Source: Vibrio pomeroyi (GTDB lineage Bacteria > Pseudomonadota > Gammaproteobacteria > Enterobacterales > Vibrionaceae). Taken from it: 64,000 nucleotides of DNA. Positions 36,804-46,716 of this stretch are shown here, piece by piece. The translations under genes were made by a program, and so were the position numbers. The DNA is taken from contig CP090854.1 in assembly GCA_041879425.1 (NCBI GenBank), positions 2,976,001-3,040,000 on the forward strand, written 5' to 3'. Below the pieces are notes generated by a model that saw nothing but the letters and a program-made list of their open reading frames with translations, had not been told where the DNA came from and ran no database searches. Position 1 is the stretch's first letter. The number at the start of each line of letters is the position of its first letter.

Positions 36804-37688
36804 ATGACTCTTTACTACGTAGGTATTGATGGTGGCGGCACTTCTTGTCGTGCTCGTATTCGCGATGACCAAGGCACACTCATTGGTGAAGCTAAAAGCG
36901 GCAGCGCTAACATCCTTTTAGGTGTTGATGTTGCGATGAGCTCGATTGTTGATGCGATTACTCAAGCAGCTCAGCAAGGGCAACTCGACTCAAATCACTT
37001 TTCCAATATGCATGTCGGCCTTGCACTGGCTGGCGCCGAGCAGAAATCGGCATGGTTCGACTTCATGGCTCAACCACACCCTTTCGCAAGTATGACGCTC
37101 AACACTGACGCTTATGGCGCTTGTATTGGCGCTCACAATGGTCAAAACGGCGCGATCATGATTGGTGGAACTGGCTCATGCGGCATCTACCTACAAGATG
37201 GTGAGCAGCACGTGGTTGGCGGTCGTGAATTCCCAATTTCTGACCAAGGTGGCGGTGCTGTGATGGGCCTTCGTTTGATTCAACAAGTTCTGCTTGCTGA
37301 AGATGGCATTCGCAACAAGACACCACTGACTCAACACGTGATGAACCACTTTGGCAATGATGTTGATGCCATCGTCGAATGGTCCAAAGGCGCTATTCCA
37401 AAAGACTACGGTCAATTTTCACCAGTGATTTTTCAACTCGCTAACGAAGGCGATGAGCTAGCTATCGAGATGCTCAAGCAAACCGCAGCTGACATCGAAA
37501 TGTTTGTGCTAGCACTTCATCGCAAAGGCGCGAACAAGGTATGCCTGATGGGTAGTATCGCTGAGCGCATTCTCAACTGGCTATCACCACCAGTACAACA
37601 ATGGATCGTTGAACCTCAATTTGACGCTATTGAAGGCGCATTGATGTTTGCCGATAAACCACAGCACAACTTGTATCAACAGGCTTAG
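36804..37688 (+). CDS. gspK: Glucosamine kinase GspK
   Basis: An ASKHA-fold kinase of the BadF/BadG family (294 residues) that makes glucosamine-6-phosphate from GlcN and ATP. The N-terminal phosphate-binding loop is GIDGGGTSCRARI (7-19); IMIGGTGSCGIYL is the second phosphate motif (about 117-129), and ISDQGGGAVMGLRLI the adenosine-side motif. V. cholerae VC0614, in the same position, was described as a glucosamine-specific kinase. AAGGAG lies about 9 nt before the ATG. It is flanked closely by GH9 (2 nt) and GH20 (12 nt). Confidence 0.92.
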   Translation: MTLYYVGIDGGGTSCRARIRDDQGTLIGEAKSGSANILLGVDVAMSSIVDAITQAAQQGQLDSNHFSNMHVGLALAGAEQKSAWFDFMAQPHPFASMTLNTDAYGACIGAHNGQNGAIMIGGTGSCGIYLQDGEQHVVGGREFPISDQGGGAVMGLRLIQQVLLAEDGIRNKTPLTQHVMNHFGNDVDAIVEWSKGAIPKDYGQFSPVIFQLANEGDELAIEMLKQTAADIEMFVLALHRKGANKVCLMGSIAERILNWLSPPVQQWIVEPQFDAIEGALMFADKPQHNLYQQA

Positions 37689-37700
37689 CAGGGAAGTTAT

Positions 37701-39635
37701 ATGAATTATCGCATCGACTTAGCTGTTCTTTCTGAACAAAAAAATAACTGCCGATTCGGCCTTACGGTACATAACTTAAGTGACCTTGATGTAACAGATT
37801 GGTCACTGCATTTTGCGTTTGATCGATTCATCCTTCAGGAGAGTTTATCGCAGGGCGAACTGACTCAAGTTGGCAGTTTTTGTTCGTTCAAACCAAGTTC
37901 GTCAGTGTTAAAAGCGAACAACCATTACTACCTTGAATTCAGCATTCAAAGCGCCCCATTCCGTTTTTATTCTGACGGTCTAAACGATGCCTTTATCCAA
38001 ACGCATCATCAAGGCGAAACCTCAGTACTGCCAGTTGCGATATCACCCATTGTTCTGGCGTCACCATACCGTGAACGCAATCAGGTACCTGAAGTGAATG
38101 CAGCTGAGATTGCATTGATTCCTCAGCCAAACCAGATCGAACTTAAGCAAGATAGCTTCACCCTAAACAGCGAATGTAAGATTGAGGTTCAATCTCACCT
38201 TGCAGATAAAGCCGTCACTTGGCTGAAACAAGAATTACTTTCTACCTTTGAACTGTCGATTTCGAATCAACTTCCAACGGGAGAAGGCGATGACCTTCTA
38301 TTTCGCAGTAATCCGACTTTAGATGAAGCCGAATACAAACTCCGCATTACTGAACAACAGATAATTGTTGAATCAGGCAGCCAATCTGGTTTCACACACG
38401 CCGTGGCAAGTCTGATTCAATTGGTTCAACAACAGGATGCCGAAAGCTTCTCTGTGCCATGTTGCAAAATCGCCGACCAACCACGCTTCAAATACCGTGG
38501 CATGATGCTGGACTGCGCTCGTCACTTCCATTCAGTGGAACAAGTGAAGCGCTTAATCAACCAATTAGCGCACTACAAGTTCAACGTTTTTCATTGGCAT
38601 CTAACTGATGATGAAGGTTGGAGAATCGAGATAAAAAGCCTACCTCAACTTACTGAAATCGGTGCTTGGCGTGGTCCTGATCATGCATTGGAACCACAAT
38701 ATACCCATATTGCTGAAAACTACGGCGGCTTCTACACACAGCAACAGATTCGTGAAGTCATTGAATACGCAGAACAGCGCAGCATCACGGTTATCCCTGA
38801 AATCGATATCCCGGGACACTGCCGTGCAGCTATCAAATCACTGCCTGATATGTTGGTAGAGCAAGCGGACACCACTCAATACAAGAGCATTCAGCACTAC
38901 AACGACAACGTGCTAAACCCAGGCTTGCCGGGTACTTACCAGTTCCTAGATGCGGTTATTGAAGAAGTTGCAGAGCTATTCCCTAGCGAATTGATTCACA
39001 TGGGCGCAGACGAAGTACCACCGGGCGTGTGGACTAACAGCCCTGCCGCTCAAGCACTGATGAAAGAGCACCAGTACCAAGATAGCAAAGACTTGCAAGG
39101 TCACCTATTCCGCTATGCCGAGAACAAACTTAAGCAACTTGGCAAACGCATGGTCGGCTGGGAAGAAGCTCAGCACGGCGACAAGGTGAGCAAAGAGACC
39201 ATCATCTACTCGTGGCTCAGCGAAGAAGCAGCTGTGAACTGTGCTCGCCAAGGCTTTGATGTGGTTCTGCAACCTGCACAATTTACCTATCTCGACATGA
39301 CCCAAGATTATGCACCGGAAGAGCCGGGCGTAGATTGGGCTGCCGTTATCCCATTAGAACAAGCTTATACCTACGAAGCGCTTGCTGAGATATCCGACAC
39401 CGACCCAATTCGTAAGCGGATCCGCGGAATTCAGTGTGCTCTATGGTGTGAGATCGTCACCAATCAAAAGCGTATGGATTACATGGTATTCCCAAGAATT
39501 AGCGCTTTAGCTGAAGGATGTTGGACACATAAAAACAACCGAAACTGGCTAGATTACCTATCTCGCCTAAAGGGTCACTTGCCACTACTCGACAGGCTCA
39601 ATGTCGATTATCGCAACCCTTGGAAAGCTGAATAA
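37701..39635 (+). CDS. GH20 beta-N-acetylhexosaminidase
   Basis: A 644-residue exo-hexosaminidase that releases GlcNAc from short chitin oligomers by substrate-assisted catalysis. The N-terminal domain (1-about 130) resembles the carbohydrate-binding part of bacterial chitobiases; a GH20b domain (about 135-260) precedes the TIM barrel (265-620). The catalytic pair is Asp437-Glu438 in HMGADEVPPGVW; HWHLTDDEGWRIE and the DIPGHCRA stretch line the site. No signal peptide, so it is intracellular, unlike secreted chitobiases. It competes with the phosphorylase for imported (GlcNAc)n and may handle longer oligomers. Position equals V. cholerae VC0613. Confidence 0.93.
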   Translation: MNYRIDLAVLSEQKNNCRFGLTVHNLSDLDVTDWSLHFAFDRFILQESLSQGELTQVGSFCSFKPSSSVLKANNHYYLEFSIQSAPFRFYSDGLNDAFIQTHHQGETSVLPVAISPIVLASPYRERNQVPEVNAAEIALIPQPNQIELKQDSFTLNSECKIEVQSHLADKAVTWLKQELLSTFELSISNQLPTGEGDDLLFRSNPTLDEAEYKLRITEQQIIVESGSQSGFTHAVASLIQLVQQQDAESFSVPCCKIADQPRFKYRGMMLDCARHFHSVEQVKRLINQLAHYKFNVFHWHLTDDEGWRIEIKSLPQLTEIGAWRGPDHALEPQYTHIAENYGGFYTQQQIREVIEYAEQRSITVIPEIDIPGHCRAAIKSLPDMLVEQADTTQYKSIQHYNDNVLNPGLPGTYQFLDAVIEEVAELFPSELIHMGADEVPPGVWTNSPAAQALMKEHQYQDSKDLQGHLFRYAENKLKQLGKRMVGWEEAQHGDKVSKETIIYSWLSEEAAVNCARQGFDVVLQPAQFTYLDMTQDYAPEEPGVDWAAVIPLEQAYTYEALAEISDTDPIRKRIRGIQCALWCEIVTNQKRMDYMVFPRISALAEGCWTHKNNRNWLDYLSRLKGHLPLLDRLNVDYRNPWKAE

Positions 39636-39727
39636 AACAAAACCACAGCACACTCACATCGAGTGATTGCTGACTCAAATTAAGGTGCTCAGTCTAATAA
39701 AACTCAGCATCACTATTTAAAAATTAG

Positions 39728-39741
39728 CTGCATAGATGCAG
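39728..39741 (+). repeat. Small hairpin between GH20 and chbP
   Basis: CTGCAT-AG-ATGCAG, just before the chbP ribosome-binding site (AAGGA at 39751). The two-base loop is tight, so it may form with a smaller stem. Confidence 0.4.
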
Positions 39742-39762
39742 TTTGTTAAAAAGGAAATGACA

Positions 39763-42168
39763 ATGAAATACGGCTATTTCGATAACGACAATCGCGAATA
39801 CGTCATCACTCGCCCTGATGTACCGGCACCTTGGACCAACTACCTAGGTACTGAAAAGTTTTGTACCGTGATTTCGCACAATGCGGGCGGTTACTCGTTC
39901 TACAATTCTCCGGAATACAACCGTGTTACTAAATTCCGTCCAAACGGCACCTTTGACCGTCCAGGACACTATGTTTACCTGCGTGATGATGAGACGGGTG
40001 ATTACTGGTCTATCTCTTGGCAGCCAGTGGCAAAGAGCCTAGATGAAGCGAATTACGAAGTCCGTCACGGCCTGTCATACTCAAAGTTCAAATGTGAGTA
40101 CAGCGGTATTACCGCGACCAAAACGCTATTCGTACCTAAAGGCGAAGATGCAGAAGTTTGGGACGTTGTCCTAAAGAACAACACGGATAAGCCTCGTACT
40201 ATCAGCACATTCTCATTTGTTGAGTTCTCGTTCAGCCACATCCAATCGGACAACCAGAACCACCAGATGTCTTTGTACTCTGCAGGCACGTCTTACCAAG
40301 AAGGTGTGTTGGAATACGACCTGTACTACAACACTAACGACTTTGAAGGCTTCTACTACCTAGCGTCAACCTTCTCACCAGATAGCTACGACGGCCAACG
40401 TGACAACTTCCTTGGCATGTACCGTGACGAAGCTAACCCAATAGCAGTTGAAAACGGTAAATGTTCTAACAGCGCTCAAACCTGTTACAACCACTGTGGT
40501 TCTCTGCACAAGCAATTTATCATTCAACCGGGTGAAGAAGTTCGCTTTGCCTATGTACTAGGTATCGGCAAAGGCAATGGTGAACGCCTACGCGAAAAAT
40601 ACCAAGACACAGCAAACGTAGATGCGGCTTTCCAAGGTATCAAAGATCACTGGGATGAGCGTTGCAACAAGTTCCAAGTCAAGTCTCCAAACGAAGGCTT
40701 AGACACCATGATCAACACGTGGACACTATACCAAGCAGAAACTTGTGTGGTGTGGTCGCGCTTTGCATCATTCATTGAAGTTGGCGGCCGTACTGGTCTT
40801 GGTTACCGTGATACTGCGCAAGATGCGATCTCAGTACCTCATGCCAACCCACAAATGACTAAGAAACGTATTATCGACCTGCTTCGTGGCCAAGTGAAAG
40901 CGGGTTACGGTCTACACCTATTCGATCCAGACTGGTTTGATCCAGAGAAAGCAGACGTTGAGCCATCGAAATCACCTACGGTTGTTCCGACTCCTTCAGA
41001 CGACGACAAGATCCACGGCATTGAAGACACTTGTTCAGATGATCACTTGTGGATAGTCCCAACCATCATCAAATACGTGATGGAAACCGGTGAGCACGAC
41101 TTCTTTGATGAAGTAATTCCATACGCAGACGGCGGTGAAGCGACCGTCTACGAACACATGAAAGCAGCACTGAACTTCTCAGCAGAATACGTAGGTCAAA
41201 CCGGCATCTGTAAAGGTCTACGTGCTGACTGGAATGACTGTTTGAACTTAGGTGGCGGTGAATCTTCAATGGTTTCATTCCTACACTTCTGGGCTCTACA
41301 AGAATTCTTAGACTTAGCTAAGTTCCGCAATAACGACGCTGACGTTGCGAAATACACTGAAATGGCTGCGAATGTTCGCGAAGCGTGTGAAACACACCTT
41401 TGGGATGATGAAGGCGGTTGGTACATCCGTGGTCTAACCAAAAATGGCGACAAGATCGGTACTGCTCAACAAACTGAAGGTCGTGTGCACCTTGAGTCAA
41501 ACACACTAGCGGTTCTGTCTGGTGCGGTTTCTCAAGAGCGCGGCGAGAAAGCGATGGACGCTGTGGATGAGAACCTATTCTCTGAATACGGCCTACATCT
41601 AAATTCTCCATCATTCGCAACACCAAACGATGACATCGGCTTTGTGACTCGCGTTTACCAAGGAGTAAAAGAGAATGGCGCTATCTTCTCTCACCCGAAC
41701 CCATGGGCTTGGGTAGCAGAAGCGAAACTTGGTCGTGGAGACCGTGCGATGAAATTCTACGACGCACTCAACCCATACAACCAAAACGACATGATTGAAA
41801 CACGTTACGCAGAACCATACTCGTACGTGCAGTTCATCATGGGTAAAGATCACCAAGACCACGGCCGTGCAAACCACCCTTGGTTAACCGGTACTTCTGG
41901 TTGGGCTTACTTTGCGGTAACCAACTTCATTCTTGGTGTTCGTACAGGTTTCGAAGGCTTAACTGTCGATCCTTGTATCCCTACGGATTGGCCAGAGTTC
42001 GAGGTCACTCGTCAATGGCGCGGTGCAACTTACAACATCACGGTGCAAAACCCGAATGCAGTAAGCAAAGGCGTTGCTTCTATCACTATCAACGGTGAGT
42101 CAGTTGAAGGTGCAATTCCAGTACAAGCAGAAGGCAGCGTGAACGATGTTGTCGTTGTTCTAGGCTAG
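39763..42168 (+). CDS. chbP: N,N'-diacetylchitobiose phosphorylase (GH94)
   Basis: Phosphorolyses (GlcNAc)2 to GlcNAc-1-phosphate plus GlcNAc with inversion, saving one ATP per disaccharide. The product is 801 residues, the length of the Vibrio enzyme. The general acid is Asp492 in LRADWNDCLNLGG, the same number as reported for the V. proteolyticus enzyme. GYRDTAQDAISVPHANP and the HGIEDTCSDDHLW region are GH94 signatures. The start is the ATG at 39763 with AAGGA 7 nt upstream; an in-frame ATG nine codons earlier lacks one. Codon use is highly biased. The mutase downstream converts its product. Confidence 0.95.
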   Translation: MKYGYFDNDNREYVITRPDVPAPWTNYLGTEKFCTVISHNAGGYSFYNSPEYNRVTKFRPNGTFDRPGHYVYLRDDETGDYWSISWQPVAKSLDEANYEVRHGLSYSKFKCEYSGITATKTLFVPKGEDAEVWDVVLKNNTDKPRTISTFSFVEFSFSHIQSDNQNHQMSLYSAGTSYQEGVLEYDLYYNTNDFEGFYYLASTFSPDSYDGQRDNFLGMYRDEANPIAVENGKCSNSAQTCYNHCGSLHKQFIIQPGEEVRFAYVLGIGKGNGERLREKYQDTANVDAAFQGIKDHWDERCNKFQVKSPNEGLDTMINTWTLYQAETCVVWSRFASFIEVGGRTGLGYRDTAQDAISVPHANPQMTKKRIIDLLRGQVKAGYGLHLFDPDWFDPEKADVEPSKSPTVVPTPSDDDKIHGIEDTCSDDHLWIVPTIIKYVMETGEHDFFDEVIPYADGGEATVYEHMKAALNFSAEYVGQTGICKGLRADWNDCLNLGGGESSMVSFLHFWALQEFLDLAKFRNNDADVAKYTEMAANVREACETHLWDDEGGWYIRGLTKNGDKIGTAQQTEGRVHLESNTLAVLSGAVSQERGEKAMDAVDENLFSEYGLHLNSPSFATPNDDIGFVTRVYQGVKENGAIFSHPNPWAWVAEAKLGRGDRAMKFYDALNPYNQNDMIETRYAEPYSYVQFIMGKDHQDHGRANHPWLTGTSGWAYFAVTNFILGVRTGFEGLTVDPCIPTDWPEFEVTRQWRGATYNITVQNPNAVSKGVASITINGESVEGAIPVQAEGSVNDVVVVLG

Positions 42169-42191
42169 TCACTCAATTTAACGAACAGCTC

Positions 42192-42221
42192 TTGTCTCAA
42201 GTCTTTACAGGCTTGAGACAA
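42192..42221 (+). repeat. Hairpin between chbP and the mutase gene
   Basis: TTGTCTCAAG and CTTGAGACAA form a perfect 10-bp stem with a ten-base loop, 23 nt after the chbP stop. No U-tract follows, and the AAGGA of the next gene lies 11 nt downstream. Confidence 0.7.
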
Positions 42222-42242
42222 TGAGACTAAAAGGAATTTCTA

Positions 42243-43655
42243 ATGATTAAATTTGGTACAGGTGGCTGGCGCGCTTTCATTGGTGAAGAGTTCACCAGAG
42301 AAAACGTTCGCCTTGTGGCGCAAGCGCTCGCAAACATCATCAACAACGAAAATGCAGCCAAGAACGGATTTGTGATCGGCTATGACCGTCGCTTCCTTTC
42401 CGATAAAGCCGCATGTTGGTTTGCTGAAGTATTGGCAGCAAACAACATCAAAGTGAGCTTCATCGATAAGTTCGTTCCAACTCCTATCGTAATGTTCCAA
42501 GCGAAAGAGATGGGCTGCACCTACTCGGCATGTATCACCGCTTCTCACAACCCAGCAGACTACAACGGCATTAAGATCTTTATTGAAGGTGGCCGTGATG
42601 CTGATGAGATCATCACCGAGAAGATCGAACAGCAAATCGCAACCCTAACCAACGAAGATGTTATTCGTGTCGATTTCGAGCAAGCGTTGAATGACAAAGA
42701 GATCGAAATCATCAACCCGATGAACGCCTTTGTTGATTCCATAATTAATGCCATCGATATTGAATCGATTAAGAAAGCGAATCTACGCGTACTGATCGAC
42801 CCAATGTTTGGTGTGGCGAAAAACGCTCTGCAAACGGTTCTTATCAATGGTCGTTGTGATGTCGACGTAATCAACGATGGCAAGAACCCAGACTTCGGTG
42901 GCCTAATGCCTTCTCCAAGCGCAGCAACACTGTATCGCTTGAAGCACTTAGTTGCAGCAGAAGGTTATGACATTGGTATTGGTACCGATGGCGATGCAGA
43001 CCGTTTGGGTATCATCGATGAGAAAGGTCACTTCATTCACCCTAACGAAGTGCTGCTACTGCTTTACTACTACTTGTTGGAATACAAGGGCTGGAAAGGT
43101 TCTGTAGTCCGTAACATCGCAACTACTCATCTACTCGATAAAGTTGCGGCCGATCATGGTGAAAAGAGCTTTGAGGTTCCAGTAGGCTTTAAGCATATCA
43201 GCTCGCAAATGGAAGCTGATGACTCTCTGATTGGTGGTGAAAGCTCAGGTGGTTTAACCATTCGTGGTCACATCAAGGGTAAGGATGGCGTCTTCGCGTC
43301 AAGCCTACTGGTTGAAATGATCAGTGTAACAGGTAAGAAATTGTCTGAGCTGCTTGATGAGATCTACTCTAAGTACGGCTACGCCTATACGGCAGAGGGA
43401 GATTGTAAATTCAAGCCTTCGGAGAAAGAAGCACTCTACACTAAGATCTACGTAGAGAAGCAACTGCCTGAATTTGAATATGAAATTGAAAAAGTCAGCT
43501 ATGAAGATGGTGCTAAGGTGTACTTCAAGAATGGCGGCTGGGTGATTGCTCGTTTCTCAGGAACAGAGCCGTTACTACGAATCTTCGCAGAAATGGAAGA
43601 CCAAGACACTGCAGAACGTGTTCTTCAAAAAGTGAAAGACTTCCTCTCTCTATAG
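42243..43655 (+). CDS. Hexosamine/hexose phosphomutase of the chitobiose operon
   Basis: A 470-residue alpha-D-phosphohexomutase. The phosphoserine loop is ITASHNPADYNG (Ser in about position 101), the Mg2+ loop GTDGDADR (about 242-249), the sugar loop GGESSGG, and the phosphate loop [14 protein letters not shown]. The N-terminus IKFGTGGWRAFIGEEF is of the PGM2/PMM-like bacterial branch, not GlmM. From its place after chbP it most likely turns GlcNAc-1-P into GlcNAc-6-P for NagA (inference; V. cholerae VC0611 has the same position). It is the last gene of the operon and is followed by a terminator. Confidence 0.9.
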   Translation: MIKFGTGGWRAFIGEEFTRENVRLVAQALANIINNENAAKNGFVIGYDRRFLSDKAACWFAEVLAANNIKVSFIDKFVPTPIVMFQAKEMGCTYSACITASHNPADYNGIKIFIEGGRDADEIITEKIEQQIATLTNEDVIRVDFEQALNDKEIEIINPMNAFVDSIINAIDIESIKKANLRVLIDPMFGVAKNALQTVLINGRCDVDVINDGKNPDFGGLMPSPSAATLYRLKHLVAAEGYDIGIGTDGDADRLGIIDEKGHFIHPNEVLLLLYYYLLEYKGWKGSVVRNIATTHLLDKVAADHGEKSFEVPVGFKHISSQMEADDSLIGGESSGGLTIRGHIKGKDGVFASSLLVEMISVTGKKLSELLDEIYSKYGYAYTAEGDCKFKPSEKEALYTKIYVEKQLPEFEYEIEKVSYEDGAKVYFKNGGWVIARFSGTEPLLRIFAEMEDQDTAERVLQKVKDFLSL

Positions 43656-43731
43656 GCTTATAGAGTGCAGCAGTTTTAAATGGGACTTAACAAATTACTG
43701 CCTTGTTAAAGCCTATAGATGAAGAACTCTT

Positions 43732-43766
43732 GCCCAGTACTTTGATTAAAGTGCTGGGCTTTTTTA
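43732..43766 (+). terminator. Chitobiose operon terminator
   Basis: GCCCAGTAC and GTGCTGGGC (one G-T pair) with a loop of about ten bases, followed by six T residues. Confidence 0.88.
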
Positions 43767-43815
43767 TGGCTAACTTCTATTGCTTGGCAGAGTAGGATTT
43801 AGTGAGTCTACTGAG

Positions 43816-44844
43816 TTAGAACGCCAGCACGCCTTTGGTATCTACTTTCACGGTTACTGGCATACCGACTTCAAGCGCTTCCGAAGAGGTTGCTAATAAC
43901 TTCTGACCATTGGCTTCAATCACATAGCGACAGTGATCGCCCATGAATTGCTGTTCCAATACAGACAGATTGCTGTCGTCATCATGGCTTGCCACAATAT
44001 GTTGAGGTCTTAACAACAACGCGCAATCCGTACCCACCTCAATCTCTGTTTGTGCTTTCGCTTCAATCAGGCCTAAGCTGGTTTCAAATTCGTTGTCTGA
44101 AATGCGTTGTGCATTCAAGTAGCTACCACCACCCAAGAAATCAGCCACAAACTTACTTGATGGATGGAAATACAACTCAGATGCCGAACCATATTGTTCA
44201 ATCACACCGTGATTCATTACGGCCATTTTATCCGCAAAGGCAAACGCTTCTTCGCGACTGTGGGTCACAAAGATCGCCGTCACACCCTGCTTCTTAAAGA
44301 TCTTACGGATCTGAGAGATCAACTCATGGCGCACTTGAGTATCAATGTTCGAGAAAGGTTCATCCAACAACAGTAGATCCGGCTTATAAGCCAAAGAGCG
44401 CGCAATCGCGACACGTTGTTGCTGACCACCAGACAATTGGTGAGGATAGCGATCGCCGTATTGATCAAGATGAACGAGCTCAAGCATCTCTTGAACCTTT
44501 GCTTTCTTGTCTTGCTCAGACATATCACGCAGGCCAAATGCCACGTTCTGATTTACCGTCAGGTGTGGGAACAGTGCGTAATCTTGGAAGATCATGCCGA
44601 TGTTACGTTGCTCTGGCGGTAGCCAATTCTTACCATCATCAATAGTTTGGCAATTGAGGTTCATTACACCATGGCTAAGAGGCAATAACCCAGCAATAGC
44701 CTTTAACAAAGTCGTTTTACCGCAACCACTGGCACCAAGCAGACAGACGATCTCGCCATGTTCAACTTCAAGAGAAAGCGACTCAAGAACCGTTTGTGAC
44801 TCATACTTACAAGTCAGATCTTTAATGGATAATGCACAGCTCAT
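43816..44844 (-). CDS. fbpC: Ferric iron ABC transporter ATPase FbpC
   Basis: The ATPase of a ferric-iron importer (342 residues). The nucleotide-binding domain has Walker A GASGCGKTTLLKA (about 36-48), the Q-loop GMIFQDYALFPHL, the signature LSGGQQQRVAIARSLA (about 134-149), Walker B LLLDEPFSNID and the H-loop THSREEA. A C-terminal TOBE-type domain (about 240-342, ALLLRPQHIV) is present, as in FbpC/PotA-type ATPases. Its ATG overlaps the fbpB stop (TAATG), so translation is coupled. Third gene of fbpABC. Confidence 0.92.
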   Translation of the reverse strand: MSCALSIKDLTCKYESQTVLESLSLEVEHGEIVCLLGASGCGKTTLLKAIAGLLPLSHGVMNLNCQTIDDGKNWLPPEQRNIGMIFQDYALFPHLTVNQNVAFGLRDMSEQDKKAKVQEMLELVHLDQYGDRYPHQLSGGQQQRVAIARSLAYKPDLLLLDEPFSNIDTQVRHELISQIRKIFKKQGVTAIFVTHSREEAFAFADKMAVMNHGVIEQYGSASELYFHPSSKFVADFLGGGSYLNAQRISDNEFETSLGLIEAKAQTEIEVGTDCALLLRPQHIVASHDDDSNLSVLEQQFMGDHCRYVIEANGQKLLATSSEALEVGMPVTVKVDTKGVLAF

Positions 44845-46469
44845 TAGTTTTTTTGCTCCAAAGAACGGTTAACGATGATCAACGGGATGAGGCCTACCAG
44901 TACAAGTAACACGGCAGGCATCGCAGCCAGCTCTAGATGCTCATCTGAGGCGTAGTTATAAACATAGGTTGCTAGGGTTTCAAAGTTAAATGGACGCAGC
45001 AATAGAGCCGCATTTAACTCTTTCATCGACTCGATAAACACCAGTAATCCAGCAATCAAGGCACCGCGTTTAATCAGAGGTAAATGCACTCGACGCAGCA
45101 TCTGGTTGGTGTTGCACCCCATGGTCTTTGAAGCCATATCCAATGAAGGAGAAACTTTACTTAAACTACTTTCCACACTGCCAATAGCAACCGCAGAAAA
45201 GCGCACCACCATCGCAAAAATAAGCGCAAACATAGAGCCTGAGAAAATCAGCCCAGGACGTCCCCACTCCATCACTTTCGCAATATCGTTTACTAGGTGA
45301 TCCATGAACAAAACAGGTACCATCACACCAATGGCTAATACCGTTCCTGGCACCGCATAGCCCATAGAAGATAGTCGCATAAAGGCAAGATTGTGCTTCG
45401 CAGGGCTGACGCGTTGGTTAAAGTTAACAATAAGCGCAATCGCCACACCAATTAGCGCTGCAAGTATCGAGACATTTAAACTGTTAAGTGCATACTCGCG
45501 GAACTCAGCCGTCCAGCTTTGTGCAAAATACTTGTAAGCGTAAATCAACAACTGGCCTAAAGGGAACACGAACGCCGCGCAGACCAAACCCCAACACCAA
45601 AACAGTGCTAACCACTTCTTCCAACCAACTAAGTTGTAACGGAAATCTTCTCGGCTACTGAATTGGTTTTGAAACAGCTTCTGCTTACGACGACTGTAAC
45701 GTTCAGAGCTCAACAGCAGTATCACGATAATCAGCATAATGGCTGAGATCTTAGCGGCAGCGGTCAAGCTAGAGTAGCCAAGCCACGTGTCATACACCGC
45801 GGTCGTTAAGGTATTTACAGCAAAGTAACTCACCGTACCAAAATCACCGATGGTTTCCATTGCAACAAGCGATAAGCCAACCGCAATCGAAGGGCGAACT
45901 AAGGGTAAAGAGATGCGACGAAAGCTCTCCCAAGGCGAACACTTTAATAGACGAGCAGATTGCAGCAGCGAAACGTTCTGCTCCATAAATGCAGCGCGAC
46001 ACAGCAAGTAAACATAAGGGTACAGCACTAAAGAGAGGACGATAATAGCGCCGGTTAAGGTTCTTATGTCTGGGAACCAATACTCTCCAGGCCCCCATCC
46101 TGTGAGGTCACGAAGTAAGATTTGCACAGGGCCGGCAAAGTCAAACCAATCGGTAAAGATGTAACCCACGATATAACCCGGCATTGCGAGCGGTAGAACT
46201 AAAGCCCACTGCAGCACCTTTTCGCCAGGTACACGACACATCGCCATGATCCATGCCGAAGGAATACCAAATAGCAGCGATAAGAACATGGTTCCTAGCA
46301 CTAAAACGACAGTGTTATAGGCATAAGTCGGCATCACCGTGGACATCAAATGAGAAAAAAGCTCATCTGTTTCACCCACAGCGGTCGTGAATATCGCTAA
46401 GATCGGAAAAACCAGTAGTGTAGCTATAAGCCCACTACTGGTGTTCCATAAATAATTCTTTTCTTTCAT
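44844..46469 (-). CDS. fbpB: Ferric iron ABC transporter permease FbpB
   Basis: A fused double permease of 541 residues with about 12 membrane segments. It consists of two BPD_transp_1 domains: residues about 55-270 and 335-535. Coupling (EAA) motifs appear in ARLLKCSPWESFRRISLPLVRPSI (about 183-206) and SKTMGCNTNQMLRRVHLPLIKRGAL, about 260 residues later. The fused architecture is typical of FbpB/SfuB/HitB. A 247-bp gap with a hairpin separates it from fbpA, which probably makes the binding protein more abundant than the permease. Confidence 0.92.
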   Translation of the reverse strand: MKEKNYLWNTSSGLIATLLVFPILAIFTTAVGETDELFSHLMSTVMPTYAYNTVVLVLGTMFLSLLFGIPSAWIMAMCRVPGEKVLQWALVLPLAMPGYIVGYIFTDWFDFAGPVQILLRDLTGWGPGEYWFPDIRTLTGAIIVLSLVLYPYVYLLCRAAFMEQNVSLLQSARLLKCSPWESFRRISLPLVRPSIAVGLSLVAMETIGDFGTVSYFAVNTLTTAVYDTWLGYSSLTAAAKISAIMLIIVILLLSSERYSRRKQKLFQNQFSSREDFRYNLVGWKKWLALFWCWGLVCAAFVFPLGQLLIYAYKYFAQSWTAEFREYALNSLNVSILAALIGVAIALIVNFNQRVSPAKHNLAFMRLSSMGYAVPGTVLAIGVMVPVLFMDHLVNDIAKVMEWGRPGLIFSGSMFALIFAMVVRFSAVAIGSVESSLSKVSPSLDMASKTMGCNTNQMLRRVHLPLIKRGALIAGLLVFIESMKELNAALLLRPFNFETLATYVYNYASDEHLELAAMPAVLLVLVGLIPLIIVNRSLEQKN

Positions 46470-46645
46470 CGCCTAATTACAACGAGGCTTAATGGAATAC
46501 AAATGCAGTTGCAAATACATCTCATGCCCTTTTAGTGGTGGGGGTTATTTATACCCATATACTGTAATGACTTCAAGGAGCTGTGCTAATAACTCTCAAG
46601 ATCCATCAAGAGCTTTGTTTCAAAAAGTGACTTAACTAAAACAAA

Positions 46646-46685
46646 ACAACCCCAAGCACCAAAAACGGTAACTTGAGGTTGTTTA
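46646..46685 (-). terminator. Hairpin after fbpA
   Basis: On the minus strand AACAACCTCAAG pairs with CTTG.GGTTGTT around a loop of about 15 bases, followed by T/A-rich sequence. Probably a partial terminator between fbpA and fbpB. Confidence 0.6.
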
Positions 46686-46716
46686 ATCTAATATTGGCCG
46701 AAGCCGATATTAGGAA

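Noticed and set aside
40065..41877. Several antisense frames of 70-100 codons inside chbP
   Set aside because: They mirror the strongly biased codons of chbP and have no start signals; typical shadow frames.
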